The notes below the pieces were generated by a model. That model was not told the DNA's origin. It searched no databases and was given only the letters and a program-made list of their open reading frames with translations. The position numbers and the translations under genes are program-made. A stretch of DNA of 64,000 bases from Bacteroidota bacterium (GTDB taxonomy: Bacteria > Bacteroidota > Bacteroidia > JACCXN01): assembly GCA_013696965.1 (NCBI GenBank), contig JACCXN010000055.1:1-64000 (forward strand), written 5' to 3'. Shown here piece by piece: positions 55,273-64,000 of this stretch. The number at the start of each line of letters is the position of its first letter. Within the stretch, counting starts at the first letter, position 1.

Positions 55273-56238
55273 TTAATTCGCACTAGCTTTTAATTTTTTA
55301 AAAGCCTCAATTAATTTGGGAACTATTTCAAAGGCATCGCCTACAATTCCATAATCAGCTGCTTTAAAGAAGGGTGCTTCAGGATCTTTGTTGATGACAA
55401 CGATTGTCTTGCTTCTGTTAACTCCAGCTAAATGTTGAATAGCTCCTGAAATACCTATTGCAATATAAAGATTGGGTGCAATAGCAACTCCTGTCTGTCC
55501 TACATGTTCATGATGTGGCCTCCACCCGATGTCAGCTACTGGCCTGGAGCAAGCAGTTGCAGCGTGAAGTTCTCTTGCAAGTTCCTCAATCATTCCCCAA
55601 TTTTCAGGACCCTTTAATCCTCTTCCTGCTGAAACAACTATTTCAGCCTCGCGCAAAGATATTTCATCAACTTTTTTCTTCACCTCTTTAACTGTAATTT
55701 TTGATTTTAATAAATCCTCACTTACTGAAAAATCAACCACTTGGGCTGATCCACTTATTTTTTCAACAGGGAAAGAATTAGGAAGAAGAGAAATTACTTT
55801 TTTATTTGAAGTTATTTCAATTTCAGCAAAAGCTTTTCCGGAAAAAACGGCTTTTTTAACAGTAAAACCAGCATCTGTTTTTGGTAATTCAATAGCTCCT
55901 GCTACAAATCCAGCATCTAGTCTTGCTGCCACTCTTGGTGCAATTGCTTTGCCAGCTATATCGTGAGAAAAAATAATGACAGAAGAATTTTCCTGTTCCG
56001 CTGCCTTTGTGATAATTCTGGTTAGAACCTGGTTCTCTAAAGTGTTCGTGTTTTTTGCATGTAAAACTTTCGATGCTCCATACTCTGAAATTTCATTTAT
56101 ATTGCTGCAGTCTCCTGTTACAACTACGGTTGCTGTTGTTCCTGTCTGGGAGGCGATTTTACTTCCATAACAAATGGCTTCAAATCCTGACTTAATTACT
56201 TTTCCATTGGAAGAATCTGCAAATATTAATACTGACAT
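55273..56238 (-). CDS. etfA: Electron transfer flavoprotein alpha subunit
   Basis: A 321-residue subunit carrying the FAD domain: VVSAGRGLKGPENWGMIEEL, AATACSRPVADIGWRPHHEHVGQTGV and NLYIAIGISGAIQHLAGV, then VINKDPEAPFFKAADYGIVGD. With EtfB it takes electrons from acyl-CoA dehydrogenases and passes them to the quinone pool. It follows etfB after 24 nt. Confidence 0.97.
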   Translation of the reverse strand: MSVLIFADSSNGKVIKSGFEAICYGSKIASQTGTTATVVVTGDCSNINEISEYGASKVLHAKNTNTLENQVLTRIITKAAEQENSSVIIFSHDIAGKAIAPRVAARLDAGFVAGAIELPKTDAGFTVKKAVFSGKAFAEIEITSNKKVISLLPNSFPVEKISGSAQVVDFSVSEDLLKSKITVKEVKKKVDEISLREAEIVVSAGRGLKGPENWGMIEELARELHAATACSRPVADIGWRPHHEHVGQTGVAIAPNLYIAIGISGAIQHLAGVNRSKTIVVINKDPEAPFFKAADYGIVGDAFEIVPKLIEAFKKLKASAN

Positions 56239-56262
56239 TTTTCTTGATTTTATAATTATAAA

Positions 56263-57003
56263 TTAAATGGCTTTTGCCTCATTGTGAAGTAGCTCGATTA
56301 ACTGTTCTGGCGTTTCAGCTGGAATCATTTTGCAACCTTTTTTCTCAACAGGCAAGCTGTACGATTTTATTGAAGTGTGTGTTGGTAAATCAACAGGTGC
56401 AACAACATTTAAAGGCTTAGTTCGAGCAGCCATAATTCCACGCATATTTGGTATTCTGGCCTCTGCCATGCCTTTTGAAGCACTAACTACAAATGGAGTA
56501 TTTACTTCAACTACTTCCGATCCACCAGGAATGTCTATTTCAAGGGTGGCTGTGTTAGCGTTAATATCTAATTTGGAAGCATGTGAAATAAAGGGTTGAT
56601 CAAGTAATTCGGCTAGCATTCCTCCAACTTGTGAACCATTATAATCAATTGTTTCCTTCCCTGTTAAAATTATATCGAAATCTTTGCCTTTAGCATAAGC
56701 TGCTAATTGTTTTGCCACATATAAAGCATCAAGAGGCTGAGCATCTATTCTCACTGCTTCATCTGCTCCAATTGCCAAGGCTTTCCTTATAATGGCATCA
56801 TCAACAGCGGTTCCAACGGTTATAATTGTAACACTTCCGCCAAGTGTTTCTTTAATTTCCAGGGCTCTCACAAGTGCAAACCATTCATCATAAGGGTTAA
56901 CAATAAATTGTACTCCACTTTCATTGAAAGTAGTATTGTTATTTGTGAAGCTGATTTTACTTGTGGTATCAGGAGCTTTGCTTATGCAAACTAATAATTT
57001 CAT
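56263..57003 (-). CDS. etfB: Electron transfer flavoprotein beta subunit
   Basis: A 246-residue partner of EtfA that binds AMP. Motifs: NPYDEWFALVRALEIKE, DYNGSQVGGMLAELLDQPFI and ASKGMAEARIPNMRGIMAAR. It heads the minus-strand operon etfB-etfA-nuclease-transporter-thyA-folA. A -7 box lies 36 nt upstream. Confidence 0.97.
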   Translation of the reverse strand: MKLLVCISKAPDTTSKISFTNNNTTFNESGVQFIVNPYDEWFALVRALEIKETLGGSVTIITVGTAVDDAIIRKALAIGADEAVRIDAQPLDALYVAKQLAAYAKGKDFDIILTGKETIDYNGSQVGGMLAELLDQPFISHASKLDINANTATLEIDIPGGSEVVEVNTPFVVSASKGMAEARIPNMRGIMAARTKPLNVVAPVDLPTHTSIKSYSLPVEKKGCKMIPAETPEQLIELLHNEAKAI

Positions 57004-57038
57004 GCTTAATAATGTTTTTGATTTTCTTTATAGGATTG

Positions 57039-57046
57039 CAAATTTA
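57039..57046 (-). promoter_or_regulatory. Promoter -7 box of the etfB operon
   Basis: The minus strand reads TAAATTTGC, matching TAnnTTTG, 36 nt before the etfB ATG. It is divergent to the pdhB promoter. Confidence 0.55.
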
Positions 57047-57193
57047 GTTAAAACTTACTAAACGATTAAATAATAAGTAATGATATTTAAAATAATATCA
57101 AAATTTGATAATAATATCAATAAAACAACTTAAACCTCAAGGGTAATTGCAATTTTTAAATATTAAAAAAAGCATATAGAATTAAAAAATAGT

Positions 57194-57201
57194 TATTTTT
57201 G
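57194..57201 (+). promoter_or_regulatory. Promoter -7 box of pdhB
   Basis: TATTTTTGCCC at 57194-57204 fits the -7 consensus. It overlaps a TTG at 57199 that would otherwise be an upstream start, and so decides for the ATG at 57223. Confidence 0.6.
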
Positions 57202-57222
57202 CCCGCATTTAAAGAAAGAAAT

Positions 57223-58206
57223 ATGAGAACAATTAAATTAAGAGATGCTTTGCGTGAAGCAATGGTTGAAGAGATGAGAAGGGATGATAAAGTGTTTTTG
57301 ATGGGCGAGGAAGTTGCTGAATACAACGGGGCATATAAAGTAAGTCAGGGAATGTTGGATGAATTCGGTCCAAAAAGAGTTATTGATACACCCATTGCAG
57401 AACTTGGTTTTGCAGGTATTGGCGTTGGAGCTGCAATGAATGGATTAAGGCCAATAATCGAATTTATGACCTTTAACTTTTCCCTGGTTGCAATTGACCA
57501 GGTTATTAATTCAGCCGCAAAAATTATGTCCATGTCAGGTGGGCAATTTCATGCACCCATGGTATTTAGGGGCCCAACAGGATCTGCAGGGCAATTGAGT
57601 TCACAGCACTCCCAGGCTTTTGAAAGCTGGTATGCAAACTGCCCAGGATTAAAAGTAATAGTTCCTTCCACCCCTTACGATGCCAAAGGTTTATTGAAAT
57701 CTGCAATCAGGGATAACGATCCGGTTATTTTTATGGAATCAGAACAAATGTATGGAGAGATGGGAGAGGTTCCTGATAGTGAATATTTAATTCCAATCGG
57801 ACTGGCAGATGTGAAAAGAAAAGGCAAGGATGTTACTTTAGTAACTTTTGGAAAAATCACCAAGGTTGCTTTAGCAGCGGCAGTTGAATTAGAAAAAGAA
57901 GGCATTTCTGCTGAAGTAATTGATTTAAGAACAGTAAGGCCAATTGATTATGCCACTGTTATTGAATCAATAAAAAAAACAAACAGGATGGTAATGGTTG
58001 AAGAAAGCTGGCCTCTTGGAAGTATTGCCTCTGAGGTTGCGTTTAAAGTTCAGCGTGAAGCTTTTGATTACCTGGATGCACCTGTGTTAAGGGTAACCGG
58101 AAAAGATGTTCCATTACCTTATGCTCCCACTTTAATCGAAGCCTATTTGCCTAATATAGAAAGAGTAGTGAAAGCAGTAAAAGCAGTAATGTATATAAAG
58201 TCATAA
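57223..58206 (+). CDS. pdhB: Pyruvate dehydrogenase E1 component, beta subunit
   Basis: A 327-residue thiamine-diphosphate enzyme subunit: MRTIKLRDALREAMVEEMRR at the start, GEEVAEYNGAYKVSQGM, DTPIAELGFAGIGVGAAMNG, HSQAFESWYANCPGLKVIVP and the C-terminal transketolase fold. With E1 alpha it decarboxylates pyruvate. No E1 alpha, E2 or E3 genes are in the window, so beta is encoded alone, as in several Bacteroidota. It could act with a branched-chain alpha subunit, but the sequence looks PDH-type. Confidence 0.92.
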   Translation: MRTIKLRDALREAMVEEMRRDDKVFLMGEEVAEYNGAYKVSQGMLDEFGPKRVIDTPIAELGFAGIGVGAAMNGLRPIIEFMTFNFSLVAIDQVINSAAKIMSMSGGQFHAPMVFRGPTGSAGQLSSQHSQAFESWYANCPGLKVIVPSTPYDAKGLLKSAIRDNDPVIFMESEQMYGEMGEVPDSEYLIPIGLADVKRKGKDVTLVTFGKITKVALAAAVELEKEGISAEVIDLRTVRPIDYATVIESIKKTNRMVMVEESWPLGSIASEVAFKVQREAFDYLDAPVLRVTGKDVPLPYAPTLIEAYLPNIERVVKAVKAVMYIKS

Positions 58207-58283
58207 AACATACTATTCTTACAATTCCTCTCTGAATACCTTAACCATATTGGTTTTTTATTGTATAATTTATACCAAGGTAT

Positions 58284-58315
58284 TTTGAGTTTAACTATTT
58301 TAATTGCTACTTTTG
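58284..58315 (+). promoter_or_regulatory. Promoter of the membrane pyrophosphatase gene
   Basis: TTTG at 58284-58287, a 20-nt spacer and TACTTTTG at 58308-58315 give a textbook Bacteroidota promoter, 49 nt before the ATG. Confidence 0.75.
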
Positions 58316-58364
58316 CCACCTTTAAAAAATAAGCTTAACCTAAAATACTAATTAATAAACAATC

Positions 58365-61061
58365 ATGGAAAATTTAATGTATGTAATCCCTGTATTTGGT
58401 TTACTTGCCCTTTTGTATACTGCCATAAAATCAGCATGGGTTACCAAGCAGGATGCGGGAAATGAAAAAATGAGCACAATTGCTACCTATATAGCCGATG
58501 GTGCTATGGCATTTTTGAAGGCCGAATATAAGGTGATGGTGTATTTTGTAATAATTGCGTCTGTTTTCCTAGCTTATTTAGGGTATGTAGGGGAACATTC
58601 TCATCCTTTAATTGTTGGTTCATTTATTATTGGTGCTTTCCTCTCTGCCCTTGCAGGTTATATCGGGATGAAAATTGCTACAAAAGCAAATGTAAGGACA
58701 GCTCAGGCTGCAAGAACAAGTCTTTCAAAAGCCTTGAATGTTTCTTTTACAGGAGGAGCAGTAATGGGTCTTGGTGTTGCCGGACTAGCTGTTTTAGGTC
58801 TTGGATCTTTATTTATTGTATTTTATTACATTTTTGTTCAATCCACAGGAGCCAATGTTAATGGCGATGAAATGCAAAAAGCCCTTGAGGTTTTAACCGG
58901 ATTTTCATTGGGTGCCGAAAGTATTGCATTATTTGCTCGTGTTGGTGGAGGTATTTATACAAAAGCAGCTGACGTAGGGGCAGATCTTGTTGGAAAAGTT
59001 GAAGCTGGAATTCCAGAGGATGATCCTAGAAACCCTGCTACTATTGCAGATAATGTAGGTGATAATGTTGGTGACGTTGCAGGTATGGGAGCGGATTTGT
59101 TCGGTTCTTATGTTGCTACAATACTTGCTACAATGGTTTTAGGAAGAGAAATTATTCTGACAGATAATTTTGGCGGAATTTCTCCAATTTTACTTCCTAT
59201 GGTAATTGCGGGAATGGGTATTGTGTTTTCTATGATAGGAACACTATTTGTAAAGGTTAAAGAAGGTGGTAATGTACAGCTTGCTCTAAATATGGGTAAT
59301 TGGTCATCCATTGTTTTAACGGTAATTGCCTCCTATTTTCTTATAAACTGGATGCTTCCTGATGGAGAAATGATCATGTCAAGGGAAGGTGCAATGCCTT
59401 TTACAAAAATGGGTGTTTTTTATGCTGTAACAATTGGTTTAATTGTAGGAACTATAATCAGTATGATAACTGAATATTATACTTCGATGAACAGAAAACC
59501 GGTAAATTCTATTATTCAGCAATCCTCAACAGGTGCTGCTACAAATATTATTTCAGGATTAAGTGTAGGAATGATGAGTACAGCATTGCCAATACTTGTT
59601 TTAGCTGCAGGTATTATTGGTTCATATATGGTTGCCGGGTTATATGGTGTTGCCATTGCTGCTGCCGGAATGATGGCAACTACAGCTATGCAACTTGCAA
59701 TTGATGCATTTGGTCCAATTGCCGATAATGCAGGGGGAATTGCTGAAATGAGTGAATTGCCAAAAGAAGTGAGAGAAAGAACAGATATTCTAGATGCAGT
59801 TGGAAATACTACAGCTGCAACCGGAAAAGGTTTTGCTATTGCCTCTGCCGCTTTAACGGCTTTAGCTCTTTTTGCTGCTTTTATGGCTATGGCAAAAATT
59901 AATTCTATTGATATTTCAAAGGCCCAAGTTTTGGCAGGTCTATTCGTTGGTGGTATGATTCCTTTTGTGTTTTCAGCTCTTGCAATAAGTGCTGTTGGAC
60001 GTGCTGCTATGGCTATGGTTCATGAAGTTAGAAGGCAATTTCGAGAAATTCCTGGAATTATGGAAGGTACAGGAAAACCTGAATATGAAAAATGTGTTGC
60101 AATTTCAACGGATGCGGCCATCAAAGAAATGATACTTCCTGGTGCTATTGCACTTCTTGTTCCAGTAATTGTTGGCTTCTCGTTCGGTCCGGAGGTACTA
60201 GGTGGTGTACTTGCAGGAACTACTGTTTCTGGTGTTCTTATGGCTATTTTCATGTGTAATGCTGGTGGTGCATGGGATAACGCTAAGAAATCATTTGAAA
60301 AAGGCGTTGAAATTAACGGAAAAATGGAATATAAAGGCTCTGATGCTCACAAGGCTTCAGTAACTGGCGATACTGTTGGTGATCCTTTCAAAGATACTTC
60401 TGGCCCATCAATGAACATTCTAATTAAGTTAATGTCAATTGTTTCTCTTGTAATTGCGCCTCATATTGCTATGATTGAAACTACTGAAATTGCTAAGCCT
60501 ATAGGTGAAATCGAAAATAGTAACAGTTCAGTTACAAATGGACTTTATACAGTAAATACAGCTGAATCGTCTTTAGCATGGATAGGAAAAAAAGTTTCTG
60601 GTGCTCATGATGGTTTGGTAACCATAATAAAGGGTGAGTTAAAAGTTGAAAATGGTATTGTTACGGGTGGTTCTTATTTAATAGATATGAATTCTATAAG
60701 CTGCCTTGATATTGAGGATATGGATGACAACGGAGATTTAGTAACACATTTGAAAAATGATGATTTTTTCTCTGTTGAAAAATATCCAAGTTCAAGTTTT
60801 ACTATTAATTCTGTTTCCTCAATTCAGGGTGATACTTATAATATTACTGGAATTTTAACTGTTAAGGGAATATCAAATGAAATAATTGTGCCTGCAGTTA
60901 TTACTGCAAATGAAAACAAAATAAGTGCTGTAGCAAATTTTTCAATTGACAGAACAAAATGGGATGTTAAATATAAGTCTAAGACTTTTTTTCCAGAACT
61001 TGCTGATAAATTTATTCATGATAATATTGAGTTTAAATTATTACTTGTAGCTAGGAAATAA
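58365..61061 (+). CDS. hppA: Ion-translocating membrane pyrophosphatase fused to a YceI-like domain
   Basis: An 898-residue fusion. Residues 1 to about 705 are a full membrane pyrophosphatase that couples PPi hydrolysis to H+ or Na+ export ([54 protein letters not shown]). [10 protein letters not shown] has Ala where K+-independent enzymes have Lys, so K+ dependence is expected. The TMH6 Glu of Na+ pumps is Gly here (ADLFGSY), while TMH5 has Glu (GAES). Residues about 725-898 form a YceI/lipocalin-like domain ([38 protein letters not shown]). No stop codon separates them. Confidence 0.93.
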   Translation: MENLMYVIPVFGLLALLYTAIKSAWVTKQDAGNEKMSTIATYIADGAMAFLKAEYKVMVYFVIIASVFLAYLGYVGEHSHPLIVGSFIIGAFLSALAGYIGMKIATKANVRTAQAARTSLSKALNVSFTGGAVMGLGVAGLAVLGLGSLFIVFYYIFVQSTGANVNGDEMQKALEVLTGFSLGAESIALFARVGGGIYTKAADVGADLVGKVEAGIPEDDPRNPATIADNVGDNVGDVAGMGADLFGSYVATILATMVLGREIILTDNFGGISPILLPMVIAGMGIVFSMIGTLFVKVKEGGNVQLALNMGNWSSIVLTVIASYFLINWMLPDGEMIMSREGAMPFTKMGVFYAVTIGLIVGTIISMITEYYTSMNRKPVNSIIQQSSTGAATNIISGLSVGMMSTALPILVLAAGIIGSYMVAGLYGVAIAAAGMMATTAMQLAIDAFGPIADNAGGIAEMSELPKEVRERTDILDAVGNTTAATGKGFAIASAALTALALFAAFMAMAKINSIDISKAQVLAGLFVGGMIPFVFSALAISAVGRAAMAMVHEVRRQFREIPGIMEGTGKPEYEKCVAISTDAAIKEMILPGAIALLVPVIVGFSFGPEVLGGVLAGTTVSGVLMAIFMCNAGGAWDNAKKSFEKGVEINGKMEYKGSDAHKASVTGDTVGDPFKDTSGPSMNILIKLMSIVSLVIAPHIAMIETTEIAKPIGEIENSNSSVTNGLYTVNTAESSLAWIGKKVSGAHDGLVTIIKGELKVENGIVTGGSYLIDMNSISCLDIEDMDDNGDLVTHLKNDDFFSVEKYPSSSFTINSVSSIQGDTYNITGILTVKGISNEIIVPAVITANENKISAVANFSIDRTKWDVKYKSKTFFPELADKFIHDNIEFKLLLVARK

Positions 61062-61069
61062 TTAATTTT

Positions 61070-61120
61070 TTTACAAAAAAGGCCGTTACTGAAAAAAAGT
61101 AACGGCCGCTTTTTTGTAAA
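61070..61120 (+). terminator. Terminator of the pyrophosphatase gene
   Basis: A stem of about 21 bp (core GGCCGTTACT/AGTAACGGCC, outer TTTACAAAAAA/TTTTTTGTAAA, one small bulge) begins just after the stop. Confidence 0.93.
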
Positions 61121-61311
61121 ATAAATTCATTGTTGTCTATACAGGAATTGCCTCCAATTCCTGCCTTTGCCAAAAAAAGGTGATGTTTTATTGCCTTTAT
61201 GAATTTAGTATTAAATTCATAAAAAATCACTCGTGGTTTCGTTTTGACGAATGCTTTTATAACATTTCCCTTAGAATCATTTTGAAAATGAGAATGGGCT
61301 AGGTTGAATTA
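61121..61311. other. Gene-free stretch with two perfect hairpins
   Basis: No ORF. CAGGAATTG-cctc-CAATTCCTG (61142-61163) is a perfect 9-bp stem with a 4-nt loop. TTTATGAATTTA-gtat-TAAATTCATAAA (61196-61223) is a perfect 12-bp stem with a 4-nt loop. Neither has a T-tract. They lie between the terminators of the convergent pyrophosphatase and DUF349 genes. Confidence 0.6.
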
Positions 61312-61357
61312 ATATAAAATAAAAAGCCCTCAATCTGGTAGAACATTGAGGGCTTTT
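61312..61357 (-). terminator. Terminator of the DUF349 gene
   Basis: AAAAGCCCTCAAT pairs with ATTGAGGGCTTTT across a 10-nt loop, followed on the minus strand by TTTTATTTTAT. Confidence 0.9.
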
Positions 61358-61419
61358 GTTTAATGAATTATTGATTATCATTAATTTAATCAATAGAATT
61401 TTGAATAAATGAATCAGGC

Positions 61420-63405
61420 TTAAACTTTAGGCATCCTGTTTAATTCATCCTTTAATTTTTGGATTTCAGCTTTCCCATCATCTATTTTCTTTTGAAAATC
61501 CGCTAGTAATGTTGATGCATTTTTTGATTTGCCAAAGAAACTCAAGTTGTTTTCCATTTGCATTACATCTGTAAGTAAATGCTTGATTTTATCTGAAATA
61601 TTACTTCTTTCTTTTCGTATAGTAATTTTTCCTTCTTCTGAGCTCAATAGGTTTTCATACCTAAGATTAATAAATTCAGATTGGTTTGCACCGGTTTTTT
61701 CTTTAATTCTATTAATGGCATTGTCCAAGGCTTTGTTGAAATTTTTAATTACTATTTCATTATCTCTTGAAGTGCTTGCATCAATAGCATTAAAGTCATT
61801 CTGGATGCTTTTTATAACCTCCATGTTTGTTTCATTATCCTCTGAAATTTCAAGTGTGGAAAGGCTATTGATGATTTCTTTTCGTTTGTTAAGATTTTCA
61901 TTGAGTTGGGCATTTTCAGTGGCTTTTTCTTTGTTTTTGTTGTCAAAGAATGTGTCACATGCTTTACGGAACCTGTTCCAAACTTTATCAGATTGTCTTA
62001 CAGCCACAGGTCCTGATTTTTTCCATTCGTTCTGAAGCCTTTTTAATTCATTTGCTGTGGTGTCCCAATCTGTACTGTCTTTAAGAGCTTCAGCTTTTTC
62101 ACAAAGGTTTATTTTGATTTTTAAATTCTCCGTTTGCGTGTCCTTTATTTGGGAATAAAAAACATCCTTATCTTTAAAGAACTGGTTTCTCAAGGATTTA
62201 AATCTTTCCCAGGTTTTGCCATTGTCTGATTTAGGAACAAAACTGATCTTTTTCCATTGAAGCATTAATTCTTCAACTTTTTCACTTTCACTTTTCCATT
62301 CTTTATGATTGGAAGGTTTTGCTTCCAGAAGTTGTTCCATTTGTCCACATAGCAAGAGTTTTGCTTTTAGGTTTTCTTCCAGCTTGCCTTTTGTTTTTTC
62401 ATTTTGGATTTTTTGCTTTTCGAAAATTAATTCAGCAGCAGTTTTAAACCGCTCCCATAATACATCACTCTCATCCTTAGGAATAAAGCCAATTTCCTTC
62501 CATTCGTCCTGAAGGCTTTTTAATTCCTTTGTTGCCTTGTTTGCAATGCGTTCTTCTTTTAATGCTTCTGCCTTAATACATAAAGCTGTCTTTAGTTCTA
62601 TGTTCTTTGTGCGGTCTAAATCACGCAATTCTTTATTCAAACTTACCGTATTAAAAAACAATTCGTTTTGAAACCGGTAATTTTGCCAAAGGTGTTCCTC
62701 ATCAGCCAAAGGTACTTTTCCAGTTGCTCTCCATTTGGCTTGTAGTTCATGAAATTTTTCAAATGCTTTGCTTAAATTTTCTGAAGTTTTAGCAAGATGT
62801 TTAAGGTCCTCTATAATTTGTGTTTTAACCACAAGGTTTAAAATCAAAGCTTTTTCTTTCTGGATTTTAATTTCTTTTCTCTTTTTAAAAAACTTCTTAA
62901 TTAAGTCTTCAAAAGCTTCATCAAATTCAGAACGAATAGTTGAAAAGTCTTCAGCTACTCCTCCAGAGTTAATATATTCTTGAAGCTTTTGTTCATTTTC
63001 ATTTTGAACACGAGAACGGTAAATATCTTTTATAGAATTTATTACAGATAGATTTTCCTGGATTTTATCCTCTTTGATAATTCCTTGTAATCTTTCAAAA
63101 AGGTCATTTGTTGGCCAGGAGAAAAAGTCTTCTTCATTTTCCTCTAAACCGGGTTCTTCATTTGAAATTTCCTCTGATTCATTTATAGAAATTATACTTT
63201 CAGCAGGGTTTGGATTTTCAGTATTATTAGTGTTGTTTTCTGAAATTTCGGGTTGAGCAATGTTTAATTGTACATTGTTTTCAGAATTGTTTTCAGTTGC
63301 ATTTACCTGCTGGGTGTTTTCAGAAACTTCTTTATGCGTACTATTTAACTGTTCTGCGTTTTCAGAAACTTCTTCTTGTTCAAATTTTTTATTCTCGTTC
63401 ATCAT
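61420..63405 (-). CDS. DUF349-repeat protein with acidic repetitive N-terminus
   Basis: A 661-residue cytoplasmic protein. Residues 1-95 are Asn/Glu/Ser-rich and repetitive (EVSENAEQLN, EVSENTQQVN, NSENNVQLN, PEISENN). The rest consists of helical DUF349 repeats, each with a W-x-x-x-G/S-x-V/I core (ELQAKWRATGKVPLADEEHL, LQDEWKEIGFIPKDES, LMLQWKKISFVPKSDN, LQNEWKKSGPVAVRQSD) and a following LWxxF/VWxRF element, then a C-terminal coiled coil. Function of the family is not established. It has its own terminator. Confidence 0.85.
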   Translation of the reverse strand: MMNENKKFEQEEVSENAEQLNSTHKEVSENTQQVNATENNSENNVQLNIAQPEISENNTNNTENPNPAESIISINESEEISNEEPGLEENEEDFFSWPTNDLFERLQGIIKEDKIQENLSVINSIKDIYRSRVQNENEQKLQEYINSGGVAEDFSTIRSEFDEAFEDLIKKFFKKRKEIKIQKEKALILNLVVKTQIIEDLKHLAKTSENLSKAFEKFHELQAKWRATGKVPLADEEHLWQNYRFQNELFFNTVSLNKELRDLDRTKNIELKTALCIKAEALKEERIANKATKELKSLQDEWKEIGFIPKDESDVLWERFKTAAELIFEKQKIQNEKTKGKLEENLKAKLLLCGQMEQLLEAKPSNHKEWKSESEKVEELMLQWKKISFVPKSDNGKTWERFKSLRNQFFKDKDVFYSQIKDTQTENLKIKINLCEKAEALKDSTDWDTTANELKRLQNEWKKSGPVAVRQSDKVWNRFRKACDTFFDNKNKEKATENAQLNENLNKRKEIINSLSTLEISEDNETNMEVIKSIQNDFNAIDASTSRDNEIVIKNFNKALDNAINRIKEKTGANQSEFINLRYENLLSSEEGKITIRKERSNISDKIKHLLTDVMQMENNLSFFGKSKNASTLLADFQKKIDDGKAEIQKLKDELNRMPKV

Positions 63406-63526
63406 AATTTTAAAAAATAGATATAGACTTACATCTAATTTAGTAATAACGGCAATTATTAACTAAAAATATTGAGGTTAATTTTTATTTTGTATCAAAT
63501 ATTTATTTAATGGAATTCAGCAATTG

Positions 63527-64000
63527 CTAAAATAAACCATGAATTTCTCCATCAATCATATTGATTATTTTTCCCAGATCCTCGGCATTTTCCGAAAAAT
63601 TATTTGTGTCAACATCCACAATCAATAATTTGCCTTTATCATAAGTACTTATCCAAGCCTCGTATCGCTCATTGAGCCTTTTTAAATAATCAAGTCGAAT
63701 TGAATTTTCATATTCCCTTCCACGTTTCTGGATTTGATGGACAAGGGTAGGAACAGAAGCTCTTAAATAAATAAGTAAATCAGGAGCCTGGATGTATTTG
63801 TCGAGCAATGAGAAAAGTGAAAAATAATTTTCAAAATCACGGGTGGTCATTAGATTCATTGCATGGAGGTTTGGCGCAAAAATATAAGCATCCTCAAATA
63901 TAGTCCTGTCTTGGATTACATTTTTACCTTTTTCCCTGATCTCCCTAACCTGGTTAAAACGGCTATTAATAAAATAGATTTGCAGGTTAAATGACCATCT
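63527..64000 (-). CDS. Deoxynucleoside kinase, 5' end beyond the window
   Basis: The open frame runs to the window edge (158 codons seen including the stop) and is not interrupted. It reads from WSFNLQIYFINSRFNQV, through the substrate-binding DRTIFEDAYIFA, to YLRASVPTLVHQIQKRGREY and YEAWISTYDKGKLLIVDVD, the dNK/deoxyadenosine-deoxycytidine kinase family pattern. The N-terminal P-loop is outside the window. It salvages deoxynucleosides, in keeping with the nearby nucleoside transporter and thyA. An internal ATG at 63859 is not the true start. Confidence 0.9.
   Translation of the reverse strand, partial: RWSFNLQIYFINSRFNQVREIREKGKNVIQDRTIFEDAYIFAPNLHAMNLMTTRDFENYFSLFSLLDKYIQAPDLLIYLRASVPTLVHQIQKRGREYENSIRLDYLKRLNERYEAWISTYDKGKLLIVDVDTNNFSENAEDLGKIINMIDGEIHGLF

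Noticed and set aside
57199-57222. TTG start giving pdhB eight extra residues
   Set aside because: The TTG lies inside the TATTTTTG promoter box, and family members begin at the MRTIKL ATG (57223).

Overview
The window looks like a chromosomal segment of a low-GC member of the Bacteroidota. Four things point there: promoter -7 boxes of the form TAnnTTTG in front of many genes, almost no Shine-Dalgarno sequences, a SusC-like TonB receptor next to a PorV/PorQ-like protein and a type IX secretion (T9SS)-style C-terminus, and family-specific gene blocks (purH-mreBCD-mrdA-rodA, etfBA-nuclease-nupC-thyA-folA, tig-clpP-clpX). I cannot name a genus. Most of the window is housekeeping chromosome with long collinear operons and short intergenic gaps ending in good hairpin terminators. 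There is no prophage, CRISPR array or rRNA operon.

Layout. 1-280: left end of an insertion element (running off the window) and tRNA-Phe. 526-8235 (+): coaX, an outer-membrane protein, a TPR protein, lptC, a small membrane protein, a CNNM/CorC-type transporter and a PpiD-like chaperone. 8577-15832 (-): cell-shape operon purH-mreB-mreC-mreD-mrdA-rodA. 16022-26624: MacB-type permease, a 57-residue basic protein, mfd, fbp, a MoeB/rhodanese protein, an archaeal-type lipid enzyme (GGGP/HepGP synthase) coupled to a phosphopantetheinyl transferase, and ahcY. 26970-37271: a degenerate Rieske-fold lipoprotein, two small unknown proteins, then a TonB receptor / 1331-residue exported protein / PorV-like trio. 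37390-45064: greA, HIT, ruvC, a flippase-like protein with a glycosyltransferase, an orphan OppC-like permease, AtoE, a DUF3127 protein and a flavin reductase. 45241-45694: tRNA-Leu and a second, internally deleted copy of the insertion element seen at position 1. 45758-51044: DEAD-box helicase (-) and tig-clpP-clpX (+). 51117-57003 (-): folA, thyA, NupC-type transporter, bifunctional nuclease, etfA, etfB. 57223-64000: pdhB, a membrane pyrophosphatase fused to a YceI domain, a DUF349 protein and a 5'-truncated deoxynucleoside kinase.

Functional themes are the envelope (LPS export, periplasmic folding, elongasome, outer-membrane export), protein quality control (trigger factor, ClpXP), nucleotide metabolism (purH, thyA, folA, nucleoside transporter, deoxynucleoside kinase) and energy metabolism (ETF, PDH E1 beta, ion-pumping pyrophosphatase).

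The observations I rate highest are: the membrane pyrophosphatase-YceI fusion; the TonB receptor / giant exported protein / PorV-like unit; two copies of one IS end, each placed just past a tRNA terminator in the same relative orientation, with mostly synonymous differences; a terminator-grade hairpin embedded in the lptC signal peptide; a DUF3127 protein ending in an SSB-like acidic tip; and a lipoprotein with a degenerate Rieske fold. All functional calls rest on motif recognition by eye. No database search was run.
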